Assembly: GCA_945860255.1 (NCBI GenBank)
Contig: CAMAQI010000040.1
Location: forward strand, 1-16,659
DNA from: Methylacidiphilum caldifontis
GTDB taxonomy: Bacteria; Verrucomicrobiota; Verrucomicrobiia; Methylacidiphilales; CAMAQI01
Length of the DNA: 16,659 bases
Reading direction: 5' to 3'
In this document: in pieces, positions 1 to 6,132 of the stretch
Layout: every line of letters begins with the position of its first letter
Numbering within the stretch: position 1 is the first letter of the stretch
The notes under the pieces: generated by a model
The model's input: the letters and a program-made list of their open reading frames with translations, nothing else
The model's database searches: none
Told to the model about the DNA's origin: nothing
Translations under genes and position numbers: made by a program

Positions 1-1
1 G

Positions 2-856
2 GTAGTCATCGGGCTTCTTTTTTTAGGGAGTCAAGGGGTCGAAGGTTTTCGTTTTTTAAATCTGCCAATGATCGAGCAAAAGCATTTATCGACCTGGTTT
101 CATACCATTGGAGAAACGAGGGGAGTGGGAATAAAGGATTTCTTTTTAATTTTTACCGTGCTGATTCTTTTGATTCCCTATTTTCTCTATCGATATTGGT
201 CAAAGATTAAAGATTCACAAACGATTATCATGCTTTTCGGGTTGACTGTTATTCTTGTTGGATTGACTCTCTTTCAACGCCGTTGGCTCTACTTTTCAGT
301 GATCCCTCCCCTTCTTATTTTTGCTGCGATTTGGTCTTTATTGAATCGAGGTTGGAAATGGGGCATTGGAACTTTTTTTCTGATGAACATCGTGATTTCG
401 ACCTCTCATTTAAAGAGTGTTTCTGATCAGGAATTTCCAATTGCAGCGGAGGCCAGATCCCTTGCAAAGTCGATCCAAGGAGAGGGAGGGATTTTAGCCC
501 CTTGGTGGATCTCTCCCTCTCTTCTCTATTTTTCAGGAGAACCGATTGTGGCAAGTAGTTCTCATCAAAGTATTGAGGGGATTGCGGCAAGTTCAGAGTT
601 TTATCGAGGGAGTCATTGGGGGGAGGCGGAAAAAATATTGCGGGAGCGAAAAATCCGTTGGGTGGTGGCTTACGATGAGGATCGTGTTCTTCAAAACGCC
701 TCTGAAACTTTGGGGTTATCGCTTCCGCCCGATGGCCGAGAAACCTGGGCGAGTAAACTTTGGCGAACCCAGATGTTACCGACCTCCCTCAAACTTCGTG
801 CGGCAACCGGGCATTTACGATTGTATGAGTATCTTTTGTATTTACCTCAAGAGTGA
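2..856 (+). CDS. C-terminal part of a membrane glycosyltransferase-like protein (5' end outside window)
   Basis: Only the last 284 residues are visible. The frame stays open through the first base triplets of the window with no stop before the ATG at 68, so that ATG is probably internal and the gene enters from the left. The visible part has hydrophobic stretches around window codons 47-63, 76-91 and 94-113, the middle one preceded by an FQRRW motif, then a soluble tail. The tail has the pattern 'ILAPWW...SGEPIVAS..H..IEGI....FY....AEKILRERKIRWVVAYDED'. This resembles the C-terminal end of STT3/PMT-like multi-membrane glycosyltransferases, where a soluble domain follows the last membrane helices. 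The catalytic N-terminal loops lie outside the window, so the donor and acceptor cannot be guessed. It is convergent with cheW. An uncharacterised membrane protein of another kind remains possible. Confidence 0.6.
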   Translation, partial: VVIGLLFLGSQGVEGFRFLNLPMIEQKHLSTWFHTIGETRGVGIKDFFLIFTVLILLIPYFLYRYWSKIKDSQTIIMLFGLTVILVGLTLFQRRWLYFSVIPPLLIFAAIWSLLNRGWKWGIGTFFLMNIVISTSHLKSVSDQEFPIAAEARSLAKSIQGEGGILAPWWISPSLLYFSGEPIVASSSHQSIEGIAASSEFYRGSHWGEAEKILRERKIRWVVAYDEDRVLQNASETLGLSLPPDGRETWASKLWRTQMLPTSLKLRAATGHLRLYEYLLYLPQE

Positions 857-888
857 ATGGTAAATTAATCCCTCAAGAATGCAGGAGT

Positions 889-903
889 GCCTCGCGCGGA
901 GGC
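889..903. repeat. Small GC-rich inverted repeat in the spacer after the first gene
   Basis: The arms GCCTC and GAGGC flank a 5-base GCGCG loop. No T-run follows, so it is not a convincing intrinsic terminator even though it sits between two convergent genes. The following bases ('ggcgcagcgaaagacagg') look like the degenerate 'cgcggaggcgcag' words that occur as dispersed intergenic repeats in several Gram-negative phyla, so it may belong to the same repeat unit as the 10-mers further right. Confidence 0.35.
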
Positions 904-966
904 GCAGCGAAAGACAGGATTCACCGCTAAGTTAAAGACAAATTTCGCCAAGGTTTAAATGCCTTT

Positions 967-996
967 AATCAGTGTCAATCAGCGAAAATCAGCGGT
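967..996. repeat. Three tandem 10-base units AATCAGYGnn, dispersed-repeat-like
   Basis: Three consecutive 10-mers read AATCAGTGTC, AATCAGCGAA and AATCAGCGGT. A fourth AATCAGCGG copy lies at 1046-1054, inside the last codons of the convergent cheW gene. Words of this type ('aatcagcgtaaatcagcggtt') are familiar to me as short dispersed intergenic repeats in Verrucomicrobia, Planctomycetes and Chlorobi. That attribution is from memory and rests on resemblance. The rest of the 857-1033 spacer contains no credible gene. Confidence 0.5.
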
Positions 997-1033
997 TTAA
1001 AACCTTTGACTTTCGTTGTGGGTCTTTAACTCT

Positions 1034-1534
1034 TTAGGCTCCGTGAATCAGCGGCTCAATGTCGGAGGCGGAGATGACTTTATCGATATTCAGCAAAGTT
1101 TTAACGGAGCCTTTTACCTTGGCCATTCCCGTAATATAATCGGTTTTTAATTTATTGCCAAAATCAGGGGTCTCTTCGATATCGGTGGTTGGAATATTAA
1201 CAACCTCTTCAACGGCATCGACAATTAAACCGACTTGAGAGAGGGACCCTGAATCGTGCTCAATTTGCATGACGATGATACAGGTTCTTTCGGTCGTTTC
1301 AATCACCGCAAGTTTAAAGCGCATCCGAAGATCGACCACGGGAATAACTTTTCCGCGGAGATTAATCACCCCTTTAAGATAGTCGGGCATCTTTGGGACG
1401 GGGGTAATATTGAGCATCCGAATGATCTCTCGAACTTTGAGGACTCCGACTCCGTACGACTCATGTCCAAGTACAAAAGTAAGATATTTTCCGGCGTTTG
1501 CTTGAGTTCGAGGGGTATCAGCGACAATGCTCAT
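1034..1534 (-). CDS. cheW: CheW-like chemotaxis coupling protein
   Basis: This 166-residue protein has the length and full domain of CheW, the cytoplasmic adaptor that links chemoreceptors to the CheA kinase. Visible hallmarks are 'YLTFVLGHESYGVGVLKVREI' near residues 18-38, the strongly conserved 'GVINLRGKVIPVVDLR' near 60-75, and 'GLIVDAVEEVVNI' near 102-114. No CheA, receptor, CheR, CheB or CheY gene lies in the window, so it is an orphan here. It is 47 bases downstream of the LysR gene on the same strand and could share its transcript. No clear Shine-Dalgarno precedes the ATG, but the MSIVADTPRTQ start leaves a normal short N-terminal extension. CheW domains also serve in non-motility signalling arrays, so a flagellar role is not implied. 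Confidence 0.93.
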   Translation of the reverse strand: MSIVADTPRTQANAGKYLTFVLGHESYGVGVLKVREIIRMLNITPVPKMPDYLKGVINLRGKVIPVVDLRMRFKLAVIETTERTCIIVMQIEHDSGSLSQVGLIVDAVEEVVNIPTTDIEETPDFGNKLKTDYITGMAKVKGSVKTLLNIDKVISASDIEPLIHGA

Positions 1535-1581
1535 AGTAACATTCTAATCGTTGTTTTAGAGGCGTCAACGAAGAAAGTCTT

Positions 1582-2508
1582 CTAAGTCGAGGATTCAGTG
1601 GTCGCAAGGAGTTCTTCTGAGAAGGTTTTGCAGAGACTGGTGAAGGTTTCCTCAGCAAGGCTCATTCGTTTGGTTTTCAGAGCGACAATCCCCCAATGAC
1701 GTTTGAGCTTCCGTTTTCCGAGAGGAATCGCAACGAGTTTTCCTTCCTTGAGTTCTTTTGCGGCGATCCAAGGAGCAAGAATGCCGATGCCCATGCCGAT
1801 TTTAATCAGTTCTTTGATCGCCTCCATGCTTCCGAGCTCAAGGGATTGAGGAAGGGAGATGTTATCTTTGGCAAAATAACTTTCGATCATCTTGTAAGTA
1901 TAACTTTGACGAGGGTAGAGAATAAATTTTTGTTTGGTGATATCGGCAGTGGAGGCGCGACGAATGGTTGCCCAAGGGTGAAAAGGGCTGACGATATAGA
2001 CCATCTCATCGACAAAGATCTCCTTGAAATCGACTCGATTTTCCATCCAAGGCTGAAGCGTAAATGCGATATCGATCTGATTGTTCACGAGCATTTCGAC
2101 CCCTTCGTTGCCGCTAATCGGCTCGATGGAGATCGAGTATTTCGGAAAGCTCTCTTTAAATTCTCGGAGAACATTTGGAAGGATATATTGACAGGCGGTC
2201 GTGCTGGCGCCGATCCGGATACGTCCTCTTCCCCATTCATTTAAATGTTGAATATCCAGATGGGCATCTTGCATCTCTTTAAAAATCTTATGAGTTCTTT
2301 GGAGAAGCTGTTCTCCAGCTTGATTCAGCACGGCTCTTTTTCCGACTTTATCGAAAATCGAACACTTCAGATTTTCTTCGAGTGCTTTGATAGCATGACT
2401 GATCGCCGACTGAGTCAGCTCCAGTTCTACAGCGGCTTTGGTAAAGCTCCCTGTGTGGGCGACTTGATAAAAGGCCTTCAGTTGACGTGTATCTAAAAGA
2501 TTATCCAT
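1582..2508 (-). CDS. LysR-family transcriptional regulator, divergent from nitrate transport operon
   Basis: This is a 308-residue protein of typical LysR length. The N-terminal winged helix-turn-helix is at residues 7-66, with 'FYQVAHTGSFTKAAVELELTQSAISHAIKALEENL' carrying the recognition helix. A linker helix follows, then an effector-binding domain from about residue 95, starting 'GRIRIGASTTACQYILPNVL'. Its closest general flavour is the CysB/CbbR-type group. Cyanobacterial NtcB is a LysR activator of nitrate genes, so a nitrogen role fits the divergent neighbour, but the effector cannot be read from sequence. Its ATG overlaps a T-N11-A palindrome, which suggests autoregulation. There is no obvious Shine-Dalgarno. 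CheW follows on the same strand. Confidence 0.92.
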   Translation of the reverse strand: MDNLLDTRQLKAFYQVAHTGSFTKAAVELELTQSAISHAIKALEENLKCSIFDKVGKRAVLNQAGEQLLQRTHKIFKEMQDAHLDIQHLNEWGRGRIRIGASTTACQYILPNVLREFKESFPKYSISIEPISGNEGVEMLVNNQIDIAFTLQPWMENRVDFKEIFVDEMVYIVSPFHPWATIRRASTADITKQKFILYPRQSYTYKMIESYFAKDNISLPQSLELGSMEAIKELIKIGMGIGILAPWIAAKELKEGKLVAIPLGKRKLKRHWGIVALKTKRMSLAEETFTSLCKTFSEELLATTESST

Positions 2509-2520
2509 GAATTGATTTCA
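2508..2520. promoter_or_regulatory. Candidate LysR operator, TGAA-N5-TTCA palindrome
   Basis: TGAATTGATTTCA has inverted TGAA/TTCA ends and fits the T-N11-A rule for LysR recognition sites. It begins at the last base of the lysR start codon, in the divergent region before the nitrate operon, where a LysR site would both repress lysR and activate the operon. Its ATTGATTTCAT core (2511-2521) recurs exactly before the porin gene. This is a pattern match only. Confidence 0.45.
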
Positions 2521-2550
2521 TCATATATTTAAAAACAATTCAAACCATTT

Positions 2551-2566
2551 CTCAACATCACTTGAG
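2551..2566. promoter_or_regulatory. Inverted repeat CTCAA-N6-TTGAG in the nrt control region
   Basis: CTCAACATCACTTGAG is a perfect 5-base inverted repeat with a 6-base spacer, immediately upstream of the sigma-54-like element and about 43 bases from the LysR palindrome. It could be a second activator contact or another regulator's operator. The half-site spacing is one base longer than classical T-N11-A. Confidence 0.3.
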
Positions 2567-2567
2567 G

Positions 2568-2584
2568 TTGGCATGGGGGGTGCT
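2568..2584 (+). promoter_or_regulatory. Sigma-54-like -24/-12 promoter element
   Basis: TTGGCATGGGGGGTGCT aligns with the RpoN consensus YTGGCACG-N4-TTGCW. GG at 2570-2571 and GC at 2582-2583 are 12 bases apart, as required, and only two consensus bases differ (C to T in TGGCAC, first T of TTGCW to G). It lies in the short divergent region before the nitrate operon, where nitrogen-dependent sigma-54 control would make sense. The weak point is geometry: the implied start of transcription (about 2595) falls after the ATG at 2589, so translation would have to begin at the ATG at 2604. The same G-run could instead be the ribosome binding site for 2589. Confidence 0.35.
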
Positions 2585-2588
2585 TTTC

Positions 2589-3737
2589 ATGCTTATCAAA
2601 ATTATGGGACTTACTCGCATCAAAAATCGTTTAAAGGCAGGCCGATCGAAGGATATTCGTTTGGGTTTTGTTCCTTTAGTCGACTGTGCCCCTCTGGTGG
2701 TGGCAAAAGAGCTCGGATTTTTTGAGAAACGGGGACTTTCTGTTGCGCTTCAACGCGAGTTTGGGTGGGCGACGATTCGAGATAAGCTCCTTTTTGGAGA
2801 GCTCGATGCGGCTCATGCGGCCGCGGGACTCTCTCTGGCGATGACTTTAGGAGTCGGGTGTCTTCCCGTTCCGATGATGACTGGGCTTGTTTTAAATTCG
2901 AATGGAAACTCGATTGTTTTAAATCAGGAGCTCGATGAGTTATTGAAAAAATCATCCAAAGAGTTTGCCAAGCGGATTAAATCTTTTTTAGGACCGAAGA
3001 AAATCACTTTAGGGGTCGTCTCCTTCACCTCCTCCCATTATTTTCTCCTCGGCGAATTTTTAGCAAAACACGGGGTGGATATTCAAAAAGATCTTCAAGT
3101 GGTTGTTTTGCCTCCCCCTCAGATGGCGCAGAATATGGAGGTCGGTAATATTCAAGGATTTTGTGCTGGCGAACCGTGGGGGTCGGTGGCTGTCGATCAA
3201 GGGTTTGGTCGATGTGTGGCGGTAAGCTCTGAAATTTCTCCCCATCATATTGAAAAGGTTTTGCTCGTTCCTCAGAGCTACGAAGAAAGCAATCGTGAGG
3301 AGCATGGAAAACTTCTCGAGGCCCTTCTCGAGGCATGTGCCTACTGTGATCAGCCTGAGAATCGGGTTTCGATTGCGGAATTGATATCCGCTCCGCAATA
3401 CGTGAAATGTGCTCCAGAGTTGATTTTAAGGAGTTTAAAGGGGCCCTATCATTTTGGAGCAGGGGTCTCTCGTTCGGTCTCCGGGTTTCATCAATTTTAT
3501 GGAGAGTCTTGCAACGCCCCGACAATCGAGAAAGGGGAGTGGCTTTTGAGCCAATTTGAACGCTATGAGTTTATTCAGGGGATGGTCGTGAATCGCTTCG
3601 AGCTTCTCAGCTCCGTTTTTCGTCACGATCTTCATCAAGAGTCCCTCAAAGATTTTACAAAAACAAAGAAATTAAGCACTCAATCGATTTCCTCTCCTAC
3701 CTCAACGGTCGGGGCGGTAAATTATCAATGGGCCTAA
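2589..3737 (+). CDS. Leaderless NrtA/NasS-like nitrate-binding protein, probable cytoplasmic sensor
   Basis: From the ATG at 2589 this gives 382 residues of the NrtA/CmpA substrate-binding family, paralogous to the next gene. I prefer 2589 because GGGGGG lies 8 bases upstream; TTG 2562 and ATG 2604 are alternatives. No version begins with a signal peptide: the N-terminus is basic (LTRIKNRLKAGRSKDIRLGF) and runs straight into the first strand. Pocket-region positions match the exported paralogue: Trp60, His150, Gln178 in PPPQM, GEPW at 194-197 and Lys223. Leaderless NrtA relatives are known as NasS, the nitrate sensor that partners the antiterminator NasT, and as the C-terminal domain of cyanobacterial NrtC. 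Here no NasT is visible and neither ATPase has such a fusion, so I infer a free-standing intracellular nitrate sensor acting on the transporter or on LysR. A second transport-binding protein without export is less likely. Confidence 0.72.
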   Translation: MLIKIMGLTRIKNRLKAGRSKDIRLGFVPLVDCAPLVVAKELGFFEKRGLSVALQREFGWATIRDKLLFGELDAAHAAAGLSLAMTLGVGCLPVPMMTGLVLNSNGNSIVLNQELDELLKKSSKEFAKRIKSFLGPKKITLGVVSFTSSHYFLLGEFLAKHGVDIQKDLQVVVLPPPQMAQNMEVGNIQGFCAGEPWGSVAVDQGFGRCVAVSSEISPHHIEKVLLVPQSYEESNREEHGKLLEALLEACAYCDQPENRVSIAELISAPQYVKCAPELILRSLKGPYHFGAGVSRSVSGFHQFYGESCNAPTIEKGEWLLSQFERYEFIQGMVVNRFELLSSVFRHDLHQESLKDFTKTKKLSTQSISSPTSTVGAVNYQWA

Positions 3738-3770
3738 GGTCAAAAAAAACAAACAGGAGGAAGAATAGGT

Positions 3771-5051
3771 ATGAATCATAATGAAACACTCAAGGGACAG
3801 ATTAATCGTCGTTCCTTTTTGAAGAATGCGTTTAAAGGAGCCGGAGCAACAGCATTGTTGACCGGAATGCCCAAGGGTTGGGTTGGAACGGCAAGTGCCG
3901 CGGAGGCTCCCGAGGTCTCCAAAATTCGCTTCGGAATGATCGCACTCACCGATTGCGCTCCCTTAGTCATCGCTTTTGAGCGTGGCTTATTCCGTAAATA
4001 TGGAATCGAGGCGGTCATCGCAAAACAAGCCAGCTGGGCGGCGGTTCGTGATGCGTTGAATAACGGGGATATCCAAGCGACTCACCATCTTTTAGGAACC
4101 GCCGTTGCCTCTGGATTAGGTTTGGCTGGATCCCCCAAGAAGCAACTCGCAGTGCCTTGGATTTTAAATCGTAATGCACAAGCGATTACCTTGAAAAAAG
4201 ATCTGAAAGGAAAAGTCGGAGCCGATCCAAAGACATTAAAGCCCTTTGTCGATGCCGCAAAAGCAGCCGGCAAGCCGATGACCTTTGCGATTACCTTTCC
4301 CCCGGGAACCCATGCGATGTGGATGAGATACTATCTCGCCGCCGGTGGAATTCATCCAGATAAAGATGCGACTTTGATCACGATTCCGCCGCCACAGATG
4401 GTCGCGAATATGAAGATTGGCAAGATGGACGGTTATTGTGTCGGTGAACCATGGGGACTCCGGGCAATCGATGAAGGAGTCGGTTACACGGCGATTACCA
4501 CTCAAGAGATTTGGAAAGATCATCCTGAGAAGTCACTTTCATTTACTGCCGATTTTGCAGCAAAGAACCCGAAGACTGTGAAAGCAATCTTGAAGGCGGT
4601 TCATGAGGCAAGTGTCTGGCTCGACGATCTCGATAATCGCTCTGAGGCCTGTGATATCATTTCACAAACGACCTACGTCAATTGTCCGAAAGAGATTATT
4701 CTTCAACGAATGCTCGGAATTCATGACTACGGCGATGGACGGAAGACAAAGGAAGAGACCTATTACATGACCTTCAGTAAACGGAATTGTAACTATCCTC
4801 AACCGAAGTATGCGAAATGGTTCTTGAGCCAACAACGTCGTTGGGGATTGATCGAAGGAACTCCTGATTACGAGGGAGTCGCTAAGGCGACGATGAGAAC
4901 GGATCTTTATGAAGAGGCAATGAAAGAGATCGGTTTTGCTCATGGTGGTTTAGACAATAAGCCAGAGACCTTGTTTGATGGAAAGGTCTTTGATCCTGCA
5001 AGTTCAGAGGCTTATGCCACTGGATTTGAGATTAAAAATCTTAAAGGATAA
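3771..5051 (+). CDS. nrtA: Nitrate/nitrite ABC transporter substrate-binding protein, Tat-exported
   Basis: This 426-residue protein captures nitrate or nitrite outside the inner membrane and delivers it to NrtB. A twin-arginine signal is clear: NRRSFLKNAF at residues 12-21, a hydrophobic/small-residue stretch, and a likely cleavage near ASAAEA (41-46). The mature domain starts KIRFGMIALTDCAPLVIAFERG. Pocket-region positions are Trp89, His181 (GTHAMW), Gln209 (PPPQM), GEPW 225-228 and Lys254 (HPEK), the set I recall for nitrate-binding NrtA. Bicarbonate-binding CmpA is the nearest alternative. AGGAGG sits 10 bases before the ATG. It lies 33 bases after the leaderless paralogue and 9 bases before nrtS. 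Tat export implies folding in the cytoplasm first. Confidence 0.9.
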   Translation: MNHNETLKGQINRRSFLKNAFKGAGATALLTGMPKGWVGTASAAEAPEVSKIRFGMIALTDCAPLVIAFERGLFRKYGIEAVIAKQASWAAVRDALNNGDIQATHHLLGTAVASGLGLAGSPKKQLAVPWILNRNAQAITLKKDLKGKVGADPKTLKPFVDAAKAAGKPMTFAITFPPGTHAMWMRYYLAAGGIHPDKDATLITIPPPQMVANMKIGKMDGYCVGEPWGLRAIDEGVGYTAITTQEIWKDHPEKSLSFTADFAAKNPKTVKAILKAVHEASVWLDDLDNRSEACDIISQTTYVNCPKEIILQRMLGIHDYGDGRKTKEETYYMTFSKRNCNYPQPKYAKWFLSQQRRWGLIEGTPDYEGVAKATMRTDLYEEAMKEIGFAHGGLDNKPETLFDGKVFDPASSEAYATGFEIKNLKG

Positions 5052-5060
5052 TCAGAGTTT

Positions 5061-5348
5061 ATGACCCCCTCGACTCGCAAAATTTGGAAACAAGCATTGG
5101 AGTCGAGAGGGGTCTGGATCAGAGCAATCAAGTTAGGGGGGACGGTGGGGGTGATTCAGATGGCGTTGAATCAAGGGGATTATTGGTTGAAGGGGACGGT
5201 GACAACGGGGGTCGTCATTAAAACGATTATGACTCCGATGGTAACCTTTGGAGTGAGTCTCTATGCGGCAGCAGAGACTCGTGTCGAGCAAATGCAAAAT
5301 AAAAAAAGTGGAGAACAAAATGAGCGAACAATTCGAGAAAAAAATTAA
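5061..5348 (+). CDS. nrtS: NrtS-type small nitrate/nitrite transporter, two membrane helices
   Basis: This 95-residue membrane protein has two predicted helices, about 20-37 (IRAIKLGGTVGVIQMALN) and 51-71, joined by NQGDYWLKG and followed by a charged tail. The layout 'A.K...TVG....LNQGD..L.G......I.T...P..V...S' matches the NrtS family. These tiny proteins were first recognised in cyanobacteria, where they transport nitrate/nitrite without an ATPase. Being encoded between nrtA and nrtB supports that reading. Its ATG follows the nrtA stop by 9 bases and has only a weak AGAG upstream, so translation may be coupled. Its last 29 bases overlap nrtB. Whether it works alone or as an accessory of the ABC system cannot be told from sequence. 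Confidence 0.75.
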   Translation: MTPSTRKIWKQALESRGVWIRAIKLGGTVGVIQMALNQGDYWLKGTVTTGVVIKTIMTPMVTFGVSLYAAAETRVEQMQNKKSGEQNERTIREKN

Positions 5349-6111
5349 AGATTATGTCATCCTTCCGTTATTTGGAGTGCTCTGTTTTATGCTCCTCTGG
5401 TGCCTCATCTGTTCCGTTACCGATAATCTTCCAAACCCGATTAAAATGTGGCAAAAAAGTGAGCTCTTTATCTACGAGCCCTTTGCCAAACGAGGGGAGA
5501 TGGATCAAGGGATTTTAAGATTTACAGGGCTTTCCATTTCATTAGTCGGACAGGGCTATTTAGTGGCCTTAATTTTTGGAACCCCGCTCGGTTTCTTTTT
5601 AGGCCTTTCAAAACTTTTCACCCGATCCTTTGATCCGATCATTCAGATTTTACGTCCTGTTTCTCCCTTGGCTTGGTATCCCTTAGGATTAGTTCTTTTT
5701 GAGCTTTCACCGGAGCCCTCCTATTTTGCCTCGCTCTTTACGATCTCTGTTTGTGCCATGTGGCCGACAGTTTTGAATACAGCAGTCGGGGTTCGTGCGA
5801 TTCCTCAAGACTATTTAAATGTGGCGAAGGTCTTGAAGCTCTCTCGTTCCAAGACACTCTTTAAGGTTTTGATTCCCGCAACGCTTCCTTACATGTTTAC
5901 AGGATTTCGATTGAGCTTGGGAATCGCTTGGTTGGTCATTGTGGCGGTCGAAATGTTGAAAGGACAACCAGGAATCGGGGGATTCCTTTGGGATGCTTAT
6001 AATGCCGGAAACTACTCGTTGGTCATCCTTTGTATCTTAGTCATTGGTCTTGTCGGTTTCACGTTGGATCGATTAATGAGCCTTGTAGAAGGAAAATTTA
6101 AAACCGCTTAA
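5320..6111 (+). CDS. nrtB: Nitrate/nitrite ABC transporter permease
   Basis: This 263-residue inner-membrane permease is of the BPD-transport type used by NrtB/SsuC/TauC transporters. The reading frame is open from an ATG at 5263, but I place the start at 5320. There GTGGAG lies a few bases upstream, the overlap with nrtS falls to 29 bases and the N-terminus becomes the usual MSEQFEKKIKDYVILPLFG. Hydrophobic segments are around 12-31, 76-98, 114-129, 134-151, 198-211 and 233-249. The cytoplasmic coupling loop to the ATPases is 'NVAKVLKLSRSKTLFKVLIP' at 167-186, corresponding to the EAA motif with the Glu-Ala-Ala itself diverged. It is followed by 'GIAWLVIVAVEM', as in NrtB. Substrate assignment rests on the operon. 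Confidence 0.88.
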   Translation: MSEQFEKKIKDYVILPLFGVLCFMLLWCLICSVTDNLPNPIKMWQKSELFIYEPFAKRGEMDQGILRFTGLSISLVGQGYLVALIFGTPLGFFLGLSKLFTRSFDPIIQILRPVSPLAWYPLGLVLFELSPEPSYFASLFTISVCAMWPTVLNTAVGVRAIPQDYLNVAKVLKLSRSKTLFKVLIPATLPYMFTGFRLSLGIAWLVIVAVEMLKGQPGIGGFLWDAYNAGNYSLVILCILVIGLVGFTLDRLMSLVEGKFKTA

Positions 6112-6132
6112 TGGTTTAACCGAAATAAAAAA

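Noticed and set aside
68..856. Complete gene starting at the ATG at 68
   Set aside because: The same frame is open back to base 2 with plausible hydrophobic residues and no Shine-Dalgarno before 68, so the gene is 5'-truncated by the window.
967..996. CRISPR array
   Set aside because: The repeats are contiguous 10-mers without spacers and no cas gene is nearby.
1696..2244. 182-codon plus-strand frame inside lysR
   Set aside because: Antisense shadow of the LysR effector domain; no start signal and no recognisable domain.
3025..3525. 166-codon minus-strand frame inside the leaderless NrtA gene
   Set aside because: Arg/Pro-rich, no family resemblance and wholly antisense to a well-supported gene.
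5263..5319. N-terminal extension of nrtB from the ATG at 5263
   Set aside because: It would overlap nrtS by 86 bases, gives a basic non-conserved leader and lacks a ribosome binding site; 5320 has GTGGAG upstream and a normal NrtB start.
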